From: Cephalopachus bancanus
Lineage: Eukaryota; Chordata; Mammalia; Primates; Tarsiidae
DNA length: 64,000 bases
Direction of reading: 5' to 3'
Assembly: GCA_027257055.1 (NCBI GenBank)
Contig: JAPVLO010000961.1
Coordinates: forward strand, 1 to 64,000
A program made the translations under genes and the position numbers. The stretch's first letter is position 1, and every line of letters starts with the position of its first letter. The notes under the pieces are model-generated. The model worked only from the letters and a program-made list of their open reading frames with translations. It searched no databases and was not told the origin of the DNA. Below are positions 37,991 to 49,623 of the stretch, one piece after another.

Positions 37991-38287
37991 TTTTTTTCTT
38001 TTTGGGGGGGGGAGGTAGAATATCATTCTGTTACCTAGGCTGGATGGAATATAGTGACAGGATGATGGCTCATTGCAGTCTCAATCTTCTGGGCTCAGGT
38101 GATCTTTCTGTCTAACCCTCCTGAGTAGCTGGGTCTATAGGCTTGCACCATCACACCTAGAAATTTTTTTTTTTTTTTTGGGGAGATGAGGTTGCCCAGG
38201 CTGGTCTCAAACTCCTGACCTTAAAATCCTCTCACCTTGGCCTCCCAAAGTGCTGGGATTATAGGTGTTAGCCAATGTGCCTGGCTT
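37991..38287 (-). mobile_element. Older Alu (AluJ-like), - strand
   Basis: Reverse-orientation dimeric Alu with two A-rich regions (T runs near 37,991 and 38,166) and the canonical ccaaagtgctgggattatagg. Flanks gttaccaaat (37,981) and gttacaaat (38,288) are a probable target-site duplication. It lacks the short 5' end of the younger Alus. Confidence 0.85.
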
Positions 38288-38876
38288 GTTACAAATTCTT
38301 GTATAACCTGCTAGAGATATACTATGCATACACTAAAGCAGATATATATGTGTGTGTATGTGTGTGTGCTATTGTTGCTTAATCTTTCATACAAATGTGT
38401 ATATGCAAGAAATATTTTGATACAACTTTTCTTTAGAATCCGTAGCAGTCAATGGTTTCTCTTGCCTCAAGAGAATAAGATATAATGGCATATTCTTTTT
38501 GGATTACAGAATATCTAAGGTCTACCAGTTCCAGTAAGGATGTGGAAATGATCTAAAGCCCATCTATATTTATCTTCACATTTAAAAAATTTTGGGTGAA
38601 CAGGTGGATGGACAAAAAGATATCTATATAGCTCTATTCATATAGCTATATAGATATCCAGAGATCTTATATATATCCATATCCTTATAGATAGATAAAT
38701 ACCCATATACATAAGACAAAATCTGGATAGTTATCCCTCTACCTATGTATACACTTGTCCATTTATACACAGTTACCCAGTTAAATTTTAGGTTATATAT
38801 GAAAAATACAATGGCACATTATTGAGCTCATTTTATTCCTTTAGTCAGTCTTGGTCTATCTATACTTTGGGAATTT

Positions 38877-39160
38877 TTTTTAAAATTTGAGTTGGAGTCT
38901 CTCTCGGTCACCCAGACTGCAGTGCAGTGGCTGCTTCCAGCCACCGCAGCCTCACCTGCTGGGCTCCAGCTATCCTTCCATCTCAGCCTTCTGAGTAGCC
39001 GGAATTACAGGCATGCACTACCACACCCAGCTGATTTTTTGATTTATTGTAGAGATGAGGTCTTGCTGCCCAGGCGGGTCTCGAACCCGTGGGCTCAGGC
39101 AATCCACTCACCTCAGCCTCCCAAAGGTGCAGAATTACAGGCTGAGCCACCGAGCCCGAC
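38877..39160 (-). mobile_element. Alu, - strand
   Basis: Reverse Alu of the lineage type, ending ggctgagccaccgagcccga. Near-perfect target-site duplication actttgggaattt (from 38,864) and acttttggaattt (39,163-39,175). Confidence 0.9.
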
Positions 39161-39920
39161 TTACTTTTGGAATTTAACACTAGAAAGATAGTTTCATGGG
39201 GTCACCTTAATTTTTTCATATATAACCTTTTCACTAAAAGGAAGCACTTTAGGGGTTTTTTTTTTGGCACATCCAAATTGCCAGCATCACTATTCTTGCA
39301 CCTTGGGGTCATTATTAGGTAAAGTAAAGGTTACTTGAACACAAGCACTGCAAAACCACTGCAATCCCAAGACGGCTACTAAGTGACTAACAGGCAGGGA
39401 GTGTCTACAGATGGATTCCATGACAAAGGCAGGATTCACGTACCACACAAGATGGAACAGGACAGGGGGAGATTTCATCACACTACTCAGAATGGCATGC
39501 AATTTAAAATGTACAAATTATTTCTGTAATTTTCTGTTTAATATTTTTGAGGAACTCCTGTAAACATTTCTGTTGAAAAATACATATGGTCTGATGAGAG
39601 AAAAGACAATGATGAATAATTATAATAAAATAAATTGGGTTCAAATTAAGGAAAAGTTACATTCTAAGAAGGATAATTAATATTTCAAAGATGAAGATGT
39701 GGGAATGAGGGATCGATGATGAGAAGGTAAATGTTCCAGGTTGGGGAAAGACATGGACCACCTAGAAGTGAAAGTAGGTGGGTCTCTATGAGTGGGGCAG
39801 CAAAGTGTTGACCAGATTACAGGATCTGACCACATGCTGTAGGTTACGGGTAAAAGGAAACATTGGAGCAAGTTTGTGGTGCAGTATATGCTTCATAAAT
39901 ATCTCTTGTTTATGAAGTAT

Positions 39921-40262
39921 GATGGCTAATTTTAAGCATTAATTTGGCTGGGCCACAGTGTCATGCCATTTGATCAAATATTCTTTCAAGTTTCTGTGAA
40001 AGTGTTTTTGGATTACATTAACATCTAAATGGGTATATTTCAAGTAAAGCAGACTACCTTCATTACCTTCAGTAATGTGGGTGGGTCTCATCCAGTCAGT
40101 TGAAGCCTGAACAGAACAAAAATTCTGAACTAAAGGGAATTCTGCCAGCAGCCTACCAATTATTTTAAATAATTATCAATCTCAATAGATGAGAGAGAGA
40201 GAGAGAGAGAGAGATACACCCTGTTCGTTCTGCTTATCTGGAGAGCCCTGACTAATACATTA
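39921..40262 (+). mobile_element. Probable solitary LTR (MaLR/ERVL-like)
   Basis: Starts tgatggctaattttaagc and ends ctggagagccctgactaatac, a common mammalian repeat whose ends (TG...CA) and size fit an old LTR. A (GA)n tract lies at 40,188-40,214. I recognise the sequence type but not the family with certainty. No internal viral genes are present. Confidence 0.5.
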
Positions 40263-40484
40263 AGTGTGGGCCTGAAATACCATGTTGAGGGATCACACTT
40301 TTGTGAATGAACAAGGAACCACTGAGGGTTATGCCACAGAATGGCATGATTAGATGTTGTCAAGTAGGAAATGTACTTTAAAAAGACTGATTTATTATTT
40401 TTTTATTTTTAGGAAACTTACAGAGTTGTGTGACCATCTTCACATCGTGAGGATATCAGATTCTATACCAGTGTAATGGGAAGT

Positions 40485-40985
40485 CACTTAATTGCTTTAT
40501 GCAGCATAAGTATGAAGGTATGGGTGTGTGTATAAACCCAGCTGCTCTGTGTAGAATGAAGAGGACAAGTGAGAGGACCAGTCAGGAGACTGCCATGGTA
40601 GTCTGGGCGGCAGATGAGGGTGACTTTCACGGAAATGGGAAGGGAACAGAGTGGAGGTACACTTGAGAAGACCTGGTGACGGGCTGGATGAAGGGAAATA
40701 AACAAAAGGGGGAAACCAGAATGACTCATAGGTTCCTGTGCAGCAGAGGGTGCTATTCACAGGGCAGGTAAAGCTGAAGGGCAAGGTGCTTCTGATGCCT
40801 CCAGGGAAAATGTCATCTGAAGGGTGGGATACACACTTCCATCACTCAAACCAGATGTCTAGGGTAGAGAGGGACATTTGGGGAGCTGTCAGCACCTAAG
40901 AGGTAATTAAATCATGGATGTGGTGTCATTGGAATAACTCCGGAGAGTTTGCACACTGAAAAGACAAAATCCAGGATGGAATATA
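40485..40985. repeat. Ancient interspersed repeat, family not assigned
   Basis: Contains blocks familiar from old mammalian repeats: aggagactgccatggtagtc, gaatgactcataggttcctg and ctgtcagcacctaag. It is strongly diverged, with no coding frame, and I cannot name the family. Confidence 0.35.
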
Positions 40986-41794
40986 AAGATTCACAACATT
41001 TAGCAATTAGAAAGATAGTTGCCAGCAAGAGAACCTACCTGCAAAAAGAGGAGATATAGAGATAAAAGAAAAACCTGACAAAAAGTATACCTCTCCCCCT
41101 TATCTGTTATTTTTTTCCTTTCCATATTTATCTCCTTTCTGTCCCTGTGTCCCTACTCCTCCTTCCTACCCTTCCTTCCATATGAATAAGCACACTGCAT
41201 TTCTTAAAAATAATTTTCAGGGAAAAAAGACACTTGGCCAGGAGAAAAATATCATTGTACACTATATTTGTATTAACTTCCTAAGAAAGAAATTCTATGT
41301 CAGTATATTAGATGCTATCCATAAATCTTCATAACAATAATTTCCAAACTGTGAGTTATTCATTCAGAAGTTAAAATCTGAAATTGAGAAAATATGGTAG
41401 GGACTGAAGACTAAACCACAGAGTAAACCTCTGGTAACACGGATCACATTTGGGAGACATCAGGCAAGCGTGCTCTACACCAAGCTGCGTGGTTCTGGAA
41501 GACAGTGTCAGAGATTTCAGAATACGATACACAGATGACAAGTCCAGTCTAAAGTAAGTTGTCACTGTCAACAATTTACATGACAGAAAAATCACAGAAG
41601 AGCACTAAAAATTCATATTCACATTAAATCGTTCCTTGGCCTGAAATGAAAAATATTCCGGAATAACTCCTTGCTTGTTATTTGGCACTTCTCAAGATTT
41701 ATATGAATAAAGATGTTAATCTCTCCCATGAAAAGTAATTTAGCAAACAAACAAAAAAACGAGACCGTGCTTCCCCTGTCAGGCATATGGTGTT

Positions 41795-41975
41795 CAAGGC
41801 TTTATCGATATTCTATCATCTAGTCCTCACACTAATTCCATGAAGCAGACACATTATGATCCTCATTTCACTAAGGTTCTAAGAAGTCAAGTCACTCCAG
41901 CAAGATTCCCTTGATAGAACGACCATCCAACTTCAGAGCCTGTGCTCTTACTCGCTCTGCTCTGATGCCTACCAA
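41795..41975 (-). mobile_element. MIR SINE, - strand
   Basis: Resembles the MIR family in reverse: ctagtcctcacactaattcc, cctcatttcactaag, and cttcagagcctgtgctctta. Strongly diverged as usual for MIR. Confidence 0.65.
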
Positions 41976-42744
41976 CCAAATAATAAAGGAAATACAAAAA
42001 GAAAGTACTGTGCTCTCTCAACTACTAGAATTGGGCACAGGGTGAATTTTGGAGAAGTAGACACATTTTCCCCTAATTTGATTTTCAAAGAAACAAAATC
42101 AGTTCATCACAAAAATCATGTAAATATATACTACGTAGCTATAAGAAAATCAAGAAAGAAAAGCTAAGAATCAGCTCCTCAAAAGGGTCATTGGCATTCA
42201 CCATAAGGAATAACTCCATGGTACTTGCAGTCTGATGATTAATCAAACCAGGCACCAGTAGCTGTTAGGAATGAGACTGCATTACGTAGCTGCCAATGGT
42301 CCAACATACTAAATGCAAATATGGAGGCTTCTACACTCCAAAATGTACTCTTTGCAATAGATACCTTAGCTGTCAATCGCTTAAATGATAGGCAATATAC
42401 TGCAAATTTAACTAAATTATGCCAGACCGCAACCTTTTAATAAAACATTTTGTTGTAAAAAATGGGGAAATAATGAGCTGCCATGAATGAATAAGCTAAA
42501 TGTAAGCCTCATGTCATGACCACAAAGGAAGATCAGAGATGCTGAATACTAGTACCGAGGTCACAGGGACTCATCACACATTCCTTAATACTGACCAAAC
42601 TTGCCACTTTTTGCCTTTAGTAGATTCTCATTTACTTGATTTATATATGCTCCTTCTCCTTTGAAGTTACTAATGTAACCTAAATTCACTCTATACCTAG
42701 TTTGTGTATTTCCATGAAAATTAACTTGCATCTATGAGGATATA

Positions 42745-43153
42745 CAGTCACGCATTGCTTAACAACAGGTTTATCTTCTGGAGAATGTATCATTAGGTGG
42801 TTTTGTCATTATGTGGATATCATAGAGTGTACTTATACAAACCCAGATGCTACAATATATAGCCTACTCTGCACCTAGGCTATGTTGTATAGCTTATTGC
42901 TCCCAGGCTGCAAACCTGTATGGCATGTGACCATCCTGAAGACTGTAGGCAACTGTAACACAATGTTGAGTATTTGTAAATGTAAACATAGAAAAAGTAA
43001 TGTGTTGTGCTATGATGTGATGCCAGCTATGATGTCGCTAGGCAATAGGAATTTTTCAGCTCCATTATCTGAGATGCCATATGTGTGGAACTTATGGGAC
43101 CACCATTGTATATGCAGTTCATCATTGACTGAAATGTCATGATGGCACACTGT
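42745..43153 (+). mobile_element. Tigger-like (Tc1/mariner) non-autonomous DNA transposon
   Basis: Starts cagtcacgcattgcttaac and ends with its imperfect inverted counterpart (gatggcacactgta), flanked by TA. The interior reads tcatagagtgtacttataca, cacctaggctatgttgtata and gtaggcaactgtaacacaat, a well-known short Tigger derivative. No transposase frame. Confidence 0.7.
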
Positions 43154-43590
43154 ATATCAGGGCCCGCATTCTAGAATCTGAACCAGCGTTTAAGTTTTCT
43201 GTTCTGAGTCCTTGGTAATATATCACCAGTGGAAATAACTTCTTACTCTTAACAAATCTGAAACAAACAAAAAAGACTAAGGTATTTTTTCATACCTTAA
43301 TATTAACATCTATGACAATAAATGCCCTATTTAACAAATCTAGTTTCATAGGACACCAAGGATAGAAAGGAGACAAAGGAAAAGTTACAGTCTCTTCAAA
43401 AAATATTTATTTACTTTTCTGTGTTAAAATTTGAAAATGTATTTCTTCCTCTATTCTATCCCAGTTCCATTCTTCCACCTGCAAAGGTAAGTGGCAAATT
43501 CAAGAGATGGGGAAAGGTTACTGAAAAGCAAATCTACATTTACAGCATTATATAAAATACTCTACAGTAGCATTTCTCAAAATAAGCTAC

Positions 43591-43738
43591 TTAGGCTAGG
43601 AGCAGTGATGTGCTGCTGTAGTCCCAGCTACTTGGGAGGTTGAGCCAGGTTGAGGTTGAGGCTGCAGTGTGCTATGTCCACACCATGAACAGCTACTGTA
43701 CTACTGTCTGGGCAACCTGTCTCTTAAAAAAAACCTGA
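43591..43738 (+). mobile_element. Alu monomer or FLAM-like 7SL-derived element
   Basis: A single arm: gtagtcccagctacttggga, ggttgagccaggttgaggtt, then an A-rich tail (cttaaaaaaaacc). Old monomer type rather than a dimeric Alu. Confidence 0.6.
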
Positions 43739-44478
43739 GAGATGTTGTCGAGATAAATGTTCCTCAGAAGTACTCTGGCTAAATAAGTTTAAGAAACATT
43801 TTAACCCATTTCAGAGATTCACAGTACACAGGAACAAATTAAAAATGCTAAAAATTCCATCAGATCGAATTAAACTCCTTTGACTCAGCATCGGTTAAAT
43901 ATATCAGGTCAGTGCTTCTCAAACAATCTGTGGTTAAGGACTAATTTTCTTTTAATTTCCTGCTGATTGTGGTCTGATTCTCTCACAAAATTGTTAGACA
44001 TAATTAAAATTTCAAAATGAACACGTATGAAAATAACCTTACATTTTTTGAAGTATTAGATTCAACAGATATAAAATTGCTTCTTTATATTGGCGTGAAA
44101 GTTTCCATACACTCTTAATACCTCTACCTATCTTGTCATAAATTAGGAACAATTTGTGGCTGGCCCACTCCCCAGAAGACAGTCTACACTCTATGGCCCT
44201 GTCATATTATTGTACAGGATCACAGAACCTTCATATTTTATAATACCTACAAACATCAATAGGATACCATTTAGTGAGCACTGATATGCAGCATAAAGAT
44301 ATAAAATAGTATGGTCAAAGTTTATTCCCCAACAAATACTGATCCAATCCATCTATGCATTATGAAAAAAGTTCTAGTTTGATCATAATGACTTCACAGT
44401 TGAAATAAAGTATAACCTCAATATCTGGTTTCTTTCAGGTAAGGCAGATTGGAAAATAGAAAAAGCCAAGAAACTCAC

Positions 44479-44582
44479 TTCAGGATCTCAAGTGACATTT
44501 GTAAGTTGTAATTGCATTCCTGCTCAGGCAGCTTGGAGAACTCCACCAGACATGGGTGTTGTATCTTATTGTCATCTCTAAC
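44479..44582 (-). CDS. RYR2: RYR2-like exon G (RYR repeat 1, last visible exon)
   Basis: 104 bp: 34 codons plus two bases. Acceptor tttcag before GTTAGA; donor gtgagt after CTGAA. It encodes [20 protein letters not shown] and [10 protein letters not shown]ee changes at residues I recall as shared by all three RYR types: Ile for Arg (codon 7, 44,562-44,564), Cys for Arg (codon 23, TGC, 44,514-44,516) and Ile for Thr (codon 33, 44,484-44,486). The donor is intact, so splicing to a further exon would be possible, but that exon was not found to the left. Confidence 0.9.
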
Positions 44583-44844
44583 CTGAAACAGAATAGTAAA
44601 TTGAATTGCCATGTAATAGTCTCCAATACCAGATGCTATCACTGGTAATTCAACTGTGCCATACAAAGTGGAAGCGGAAAGCAAGAAGGAACACCCAGCT
44701 CATCATCCCAGCAAAGCTGCCTCCATAATCTCCAGGCACAGCTACTGTCATCAGTGGTAAAACCTGGCATTATTTGCACTCCTTCTTCTCTTGTGTTTAG
44801 TACAGTTTTTGGTCTCAGCTTCCATCAGATACTCACAAGTTTAC

Positions 44845-45115
44845 ACACTCAGCTCCTTCCAGCACCTGCTTAAATCTCACTTTCTCAGTGAGCTTCACCC
44901 TGCCCACTTGTCTAATTTGGCAATCTGTCCCCTCCCCCCCCATAATCCTGCCTTCTAACTGACTATGTCTGTATGTATTGAGTTATTGGTTGTCTCCCTG
45001 CACTAGAAGGTAAGACTAAAGGAACAAAAATTTTAGTCTCTTTTGTTCTTGGATGTATTACAAACACCTGGAACACACCCGGCACCAGGTAAGCCATTAA
45101 CAATGGTTTATAAAT
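44845..45115 (+). mobile_element. L2 LINE 3' fragment
   Basis: The text follows the L2 3' end: cttaaatctcactttctcag, agcttcaccctgcccac, gtctccctgcactagaaggt, cacctggaacacacccggca. Diverged and non-coding. It lies in the intron or flank next to exon G. Confidence 0.65.
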
Positions 45116-45949
45116 TGAGATGAATTCTGTGTCAGGAGGGTGTGGTAATGACAATTTTACTTTGCAGTCGTTTTCCTGTGTAAAGTCAAACTGAGACATA
45201 AATAAACAACATGACTAACTGATATAAACTCTTTGAGGTGGCTCTGGCTATTCATTTCACCTTTGCAGGTCACTTCCTGATCTCATAAATCATTCTTCTA
45301 TCTTAACTAAGTTGGTTTGCATAATACAGGCATTTTACCTATCAATCCTTGAAAGTGGATATTAGCAATTGCATTAAACAAAATGCAAGATTTTAAGGAT
45401 GAATTAATGGGAATGATATTCTCTAGCTTTGTATTAGTAGTTAGATTTGCTATCTTCTTAGAGACCTAAATTATATAGGCATTATTGTTGTGGTGGCACC
45501 TAGGTGACAACCATATGCTGTCAGGGAACAAATTACTTCATAGGAATAAGTACCAGGTTCTAAAATGCCACATAAAAAGTATGCGAACACAAATGAGACA
45601 TTTTAAAAAGGTCTTCAGAAATCACCAAGTTATAAATAATGCATTTATTCCTTTTCTTTCTGGTGATCATTACAAATGAACGGGACTTATATAAAAGTAT
45701 ATGCTTGGTCACCCCTTCGCGTCCCCTACCACTGTGGGAGTTTTTCTGTCCTCTCAAAAAATTCTGCTTTTTAGAAAAATAAAAAAAGAATATGCCATAT
45801 ATACTTATTTAAATGCATAATTCTGGAATTGAAATAGAGTTATACACTTTAGCACTAAATTCTAAATCCATAGCCTTGAATGCTAAGTATAAAGATAAAA
45901 ACAAGCAAGCATGTCTGAATGCTGGAATAATCTCTTCCTCATGTGAGTT

Positions 45950-46182
45950 TGAGCTCACCATAGTCTCAAACTTCCGGACTCAGGCAATCCTTCCATTTCA
46001 GCCTTCTAAGTAGCTGAGACGACAGGTATGCACCACCATGCCTGGCTACTTTTTAAATTTATCATAGAGACTGAAGTCTTACCTTGTTGCCCAGGCTGGT
46101 CTCAAAATCTCAGGCTCAAGTAATCTTCTCACCTTCGCCTCCCAAAGTATTGGGATTACAGGTGTGAGCCACTGCACCCAGC
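45950..46182 (-). mobile_element. Old Alu, 5'-truncated or diverged, - strand
   Basis: Reverse Alu: cctggctactttttaaattt, ttgcccaggctggtctcaaa, ccaaagtattgggattacag, gagccactgcacccagcc. Older type than the cggtggctcagcctg Alus. The tail end is not sharp. Confidence 0.75.
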
Positions 46183-46427
46183 CTTCAGCAAGTCTTATGG
46201 TGAAAACCATACTACTAGCTATTTGATTTTTGCTAAGGCATTTAACAACTTTACAAGAAGCTTCAGCTACATTATCACCAGTAAAACTGAAGTAATAGCA
46301 TGTGTAACCTAGTTCACTGTAATGACAATTTAACCTAATAATCTGTGAAAATGTAACATAGTAAATAAACATACCAACACTAACTGAGTAATGTGGAATA
46401 TCATATGCTACCACTAATTACTACTAA

Positions 46428-46486
46428 TTAGGGTTAGGGTTAGGGGCTGGGGCTAGGGTTAGGAGTTACAGGTTAGGGTTAGGGTA
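46428..46486. repeat. Interstitial telomere-type repeats (TTAGGG)n
   Basis: About 59 bp made of TTAGGG and close variants (ggggctggggctaggg, ttaggagttacagg). Three perfect units open the tract and two close it. It lies inside the intron between exons F and G, far from any chromosome end. Confidence 0.92.
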
Positions 46487-47175
46487 ATAATAAATATTCT
46501 TCATTTGGAGATCAATGCAATAAGCTGGGTAAATACACTAATTCCTATATTCAGTCAAGTAAGTATAAGGGAGTGTTACAACGTTTCAAATACTTGGAAT
46601 AATAATGAAAGTATTATCACGCTCCTGCTAGAAACAAATTCATGATACACACTGGAGTTACATAGCAAGTTTTAATCATTTGGAAACATATACAATCATT
46701 TCTCAGCCTGTCTTCTACCTGTAAAACCAACTATGAACTTTTTCCCACAGATCTCCTATATGCATACAATTGGACTAAAAGAAAAATAATATCAGCGAGG
46801 AAAAGTAAATTAACTTATTTCTTTTCACTTTCAGCCTTCACTTTCACTCTCACTATGAATTTTTTAAGTGGCTTAGAAATCAGCGCCTATTATCTGTATG
46901 TGTTAACTGCGATTTGAAAATAAAACTTCAGTGCAAAGACTGATAACTTTCAATTGTCTAGGTAACCAGACCATCCTTCAACGAATCTACCAACAATGTC
47001 AGTCTGCCCCATTTACTGCAATAAAAGGAAAACTGCACCAAAACTAATGTGCAGGGGGAAAAAAACCCAACTCAACTGATTTATGCCAACCCATAGTAGG
47101 ATGAGGGAAAAAGAGAGCTATGACTTAAGAAAGATGTATGAAGAGAATCTGAAAATAAATTTCAAAATTGTGTAC

Positions 47176-47280
47176 CGGACCATACTGCCATCCAAGTTCA
47201 ATTTTATTCATAACCCACAGTTCATGGATATTCTCTGCCAGTTTCTCTCTTATCCTTTCTAGATGAGGAGGCAGCACAAT
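47176..47280 (-). CDS. RYR2: RYR2-like exon F (RYR repeat 1 start)
   Basis: 105 bp, 35 whole codons. Acceptor tttag before ATTGTG; donor gtacac after GGTCCG. It encodes [20 protein letters not shown] and ends Gly-Trp-Gln-Tyr-Gly-Pro, the opening of the first RYR repeat. It matches RYR2 as I recall it with no change, unlike its neighbours. Confidence 0.92.
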
Positions 47281-49406
47281 CTAAATTTTAAAAACAGAAA
47301 AAACCCACAATCAGAAACAAATGCAACAAGATACAGTGCCAACTGCCCTCACTGTAAATTAACTAAATAAAACAGTCTCATAAACCATTAAAATATCACA
47401 ATATAAGTTGCAAATCATCTATTTCATGACATAGATAAATTGTAAGATTTTTTTTGACAACTTAGGTTTCCCAAAATGAATTTATGAACACAAAAAATGT
47501 AATGTTGATGGGGACAAATGAAAGATGTGGAACAATTACCAAAGCATGTATTATTTAAAATGAGAAATCACCCTGAAGCTCTTACACCAACCTGGCCAGC
47601 ATCCATAGACCAGGGTGAAAGCAATTCAGTGCCCAAGTTATAATCTATTGGCTCTTTGAGCTTGCAAATGTCTGACTGCAGTGATTTATGTTTTCCTCTA
47701 ATTCTACTCTGTTACTGTTAGTGGTTTCCAAATACAAACTGCAAGGAAAAAAATCTTTACAAGCTCCCATTAAAAGGAGGGAGTTTAATGTTTTAAAGAA
47801 CACAAAGTGAGGGTTGTTTGTTTACATCTTGATAGAGCACTTATGTGTGAGCCCACAGCTAGTCCCTCAACAAGATAGTAAGTGAATGACTCCAATGCCC
47901 AAAGATAAGGTGGCATTTCCACAAGGAAAAGAAGACCACTGCTTCGATTCCCGGAAACAGTAGAGGTTATCTAGGTCTTGGGTTAATATGCTAACATTCC
48001 ATTGTCCAGCTGTCTATTTCTAGCCTCCCAATCTTGTCTTCTACTAAGTGTTGTAGAAGTATACATACCCTGTCACCTTTCAGCAATAGACTGCACAAAC
48101 TGAATTTTAGCCAATAAGAATGTTTGCATGTTTAACTACATTATATAAAAAGCCAGCATGGAGGAACAAAAAATATGATTCAAGGAGTTAAACATCTGCT
48201 TGCAAAACAACTGAAGATTTTGAGGCCTGATACTAACTCAACTTCAGATTTTGATGCAATGCCTTTGATCACAAAAACTAATGAATTTTGTGTATCTAAC
48301 CAACCTCACCAAATTTACTTCACCATCAAAATAAATGAATATTTAATTCATTGCCAATCTCAGGACATCATTAAAATCTATGAAGCAGAAAAGCAGAGTA
48401 ACATGTTATCTATTAATCACGGCAAACATATTCTTAGCATCACAATTGACAAGCAACTTTCCCAACACCCCAGAGTAGGCATTTTGACTCCAGAGCCTTG
48501 AACCCAATGATTTATGAGGTCTCAATCTCTACCCAAGATAAAGGTCGGTTAAATACTTTCAAAATAATAAGTGTATCTAGATGGGAGAAGAAATTAAAGA
48601 CTCCATGTTTACACTATCTAAAAGAGTCCACTGTAAAATGCATTACATCTATGTGACATTCCTTCAAGGGCAGTACATTACCCCAGATGTTAAATCATCT
48701 TATTATTTTTTTGAGTTGGAGTTGCACTCCATCACCCAGGCTGGAATGCTGTAGCAAACTCACAGCCACCCTAGCATCGACCTCCGGCGATCCTTCCACT
48801 TCTACCTTCCAAGTAGCTGGAACAACAGGCATGCACTACCATGCCCAGCTAAGTTTTGATTTATTGTAGAGATGAGGTCTCGTCAAGTTGCCCGGGCTGG
48901 TCTCAAACCCACAGGCTCAGGGAATCCACTCACCTCAGCCTCTCAAAATGCTGGGATTACAGGCTGAGCCACCGAGCCCGGACATCTTAACATCATTACA
49001 CCTTAAAATTGCTTGTATGATTTTTGTCACTAAAATTGTGGCTATTATTGCCTGTTTTTAAGGAAAGTATAATATGTACTTGATAAACTAAATAATATTA
49101 ACTATTTTAAGAAAGTCTTAAAGACTACCCTGAACAGTGTTTTTAAATCTCCAGGTTGTGATCTGTTTGTGCTTCATGGAATCAACTTACTGGGTTGGAA
49201 CAGCTATTAAACAGAATGAAATGGAATGGATTAGAAAATAAGTGAATGGCATAGTAAAGGTCAGCATTATTTTATGAGACTTATTTCAATCACACATGCC
49301 AGTTGCATGACTGTAAAACACATTGCTGTGTGTTGCAGTCCAAGTTTCAAACTGCATATCAGAACTACTACCATGCAAAGTGTTGCCATTGGAGCTGATC
49401 TGGTAC
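47281..49406. other. Intron between exons E and F
   Basis: Non-coding apart from one Alu listed separately. A 108-codon frame at 48,175-48,501 (+) has no recognisable motif, codon bias or splice context, and I do not call it a gene. Confidence 0.6.
48703..48981 (-). mobile_element. Alu, - strand, intronic
   Basis: Reverse Alu ending ggctgagccaccgagcccgg, with a 7-bp target-site duplication, catctta, at 48,696-48,702 and 48,983-48,989. Confidence 0.9.
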
Positions 49407-49623
49407 CTGGCTGGTATCCACGGGGATTGGTGTGAAGGCGGCTTGTGTCAGGGAAACGGTAGGGCCCAGCAAGTCTCGTGTGTAAGTCCTTTCTTGCTTG
49501 TACTCTCGGCTGTGTTCCACTTTCAACTTTTCTTTCGGCAGAACGGCTTCATAACAAGGAGCATACCTGGGGGGAGGAAGAAATTTGAATTCTCCATGTC
49601 GTCCCCCAAGTAGAAAGCGTACC
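49407..49623 (-). CDS. RYR2: RYR2-like exon E (between SPRY1 and RYR repeat 1)
   Basis: 217 bp: one base then 72 codons. Acceptor tttag before GGTACG; donor gtacca after AGCCAG. It encodes Val-Arg-Phe-Leu-Leu-Gly-Gly-Arg-His-Gly-Glu-Phe-Lys-Phe and ends Pro-Ile-Pro-Val-Asp-Thr-Ser-Gln. The middle (Val-Glu-His-Ser-Arg-Glu-Tyr-Lys-Gln-Glu-Arg-Thr) is what separates RYR2 from its two relatives. One notable change: Arg for Gly at codon 19 (AGG for GGG, 49,566-49,568), in the Pro-Pro-Pro-Gly-Tyr-Ala-Pro-Cys stretch. Confidence 0.92.

Larger units (their letters stand above)
39176..44478. other. Non-coding stretch 3' of the last RYR2-like exon
   Basis: Apart from the repeats listed separately (LTR-like, old repeat, MIR, Tigger, Alu monomer) I see no exon. 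In particular I could not find the exon that should follow in RYR2 (beginning Thr-Leu-Leu-Ala-Leu-Gly-Cys-His) on the - strand here or further left. The block at 43,911-44,100 (agtgcttctcaaacaatc) may be a hAT relic. Confidence 0.5.
45116..47175. other. Intron between exons F and G (main part)
   Basis: AT-rich intron sequence with an Alu piece and interstitial telomere repeats listed separately. Nothing else recognised. Confidence 0.6.

Noticed and set aside
46428..46486. Chromosome end
   Set aside because: The tract is only 59 bp, imperfect, and flanked on both sides by ordinary intron sequence.
48175..48501. 108-codon frame in the intron between exons E and F
   Set aside because: No recognisable domain, no splice context, AT-rich composition like the rest of the intron.
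49407..49623. RYR1 or RYR3 as the source gene
   Set aside because: The variable stretch after Leu-Pro-Lys-Glu-Lys and the ending Pro-Ile-Pro-Val-Asp-Thr fit RYR2; RYR1 and RYR3 differ clearly there as I recall them.
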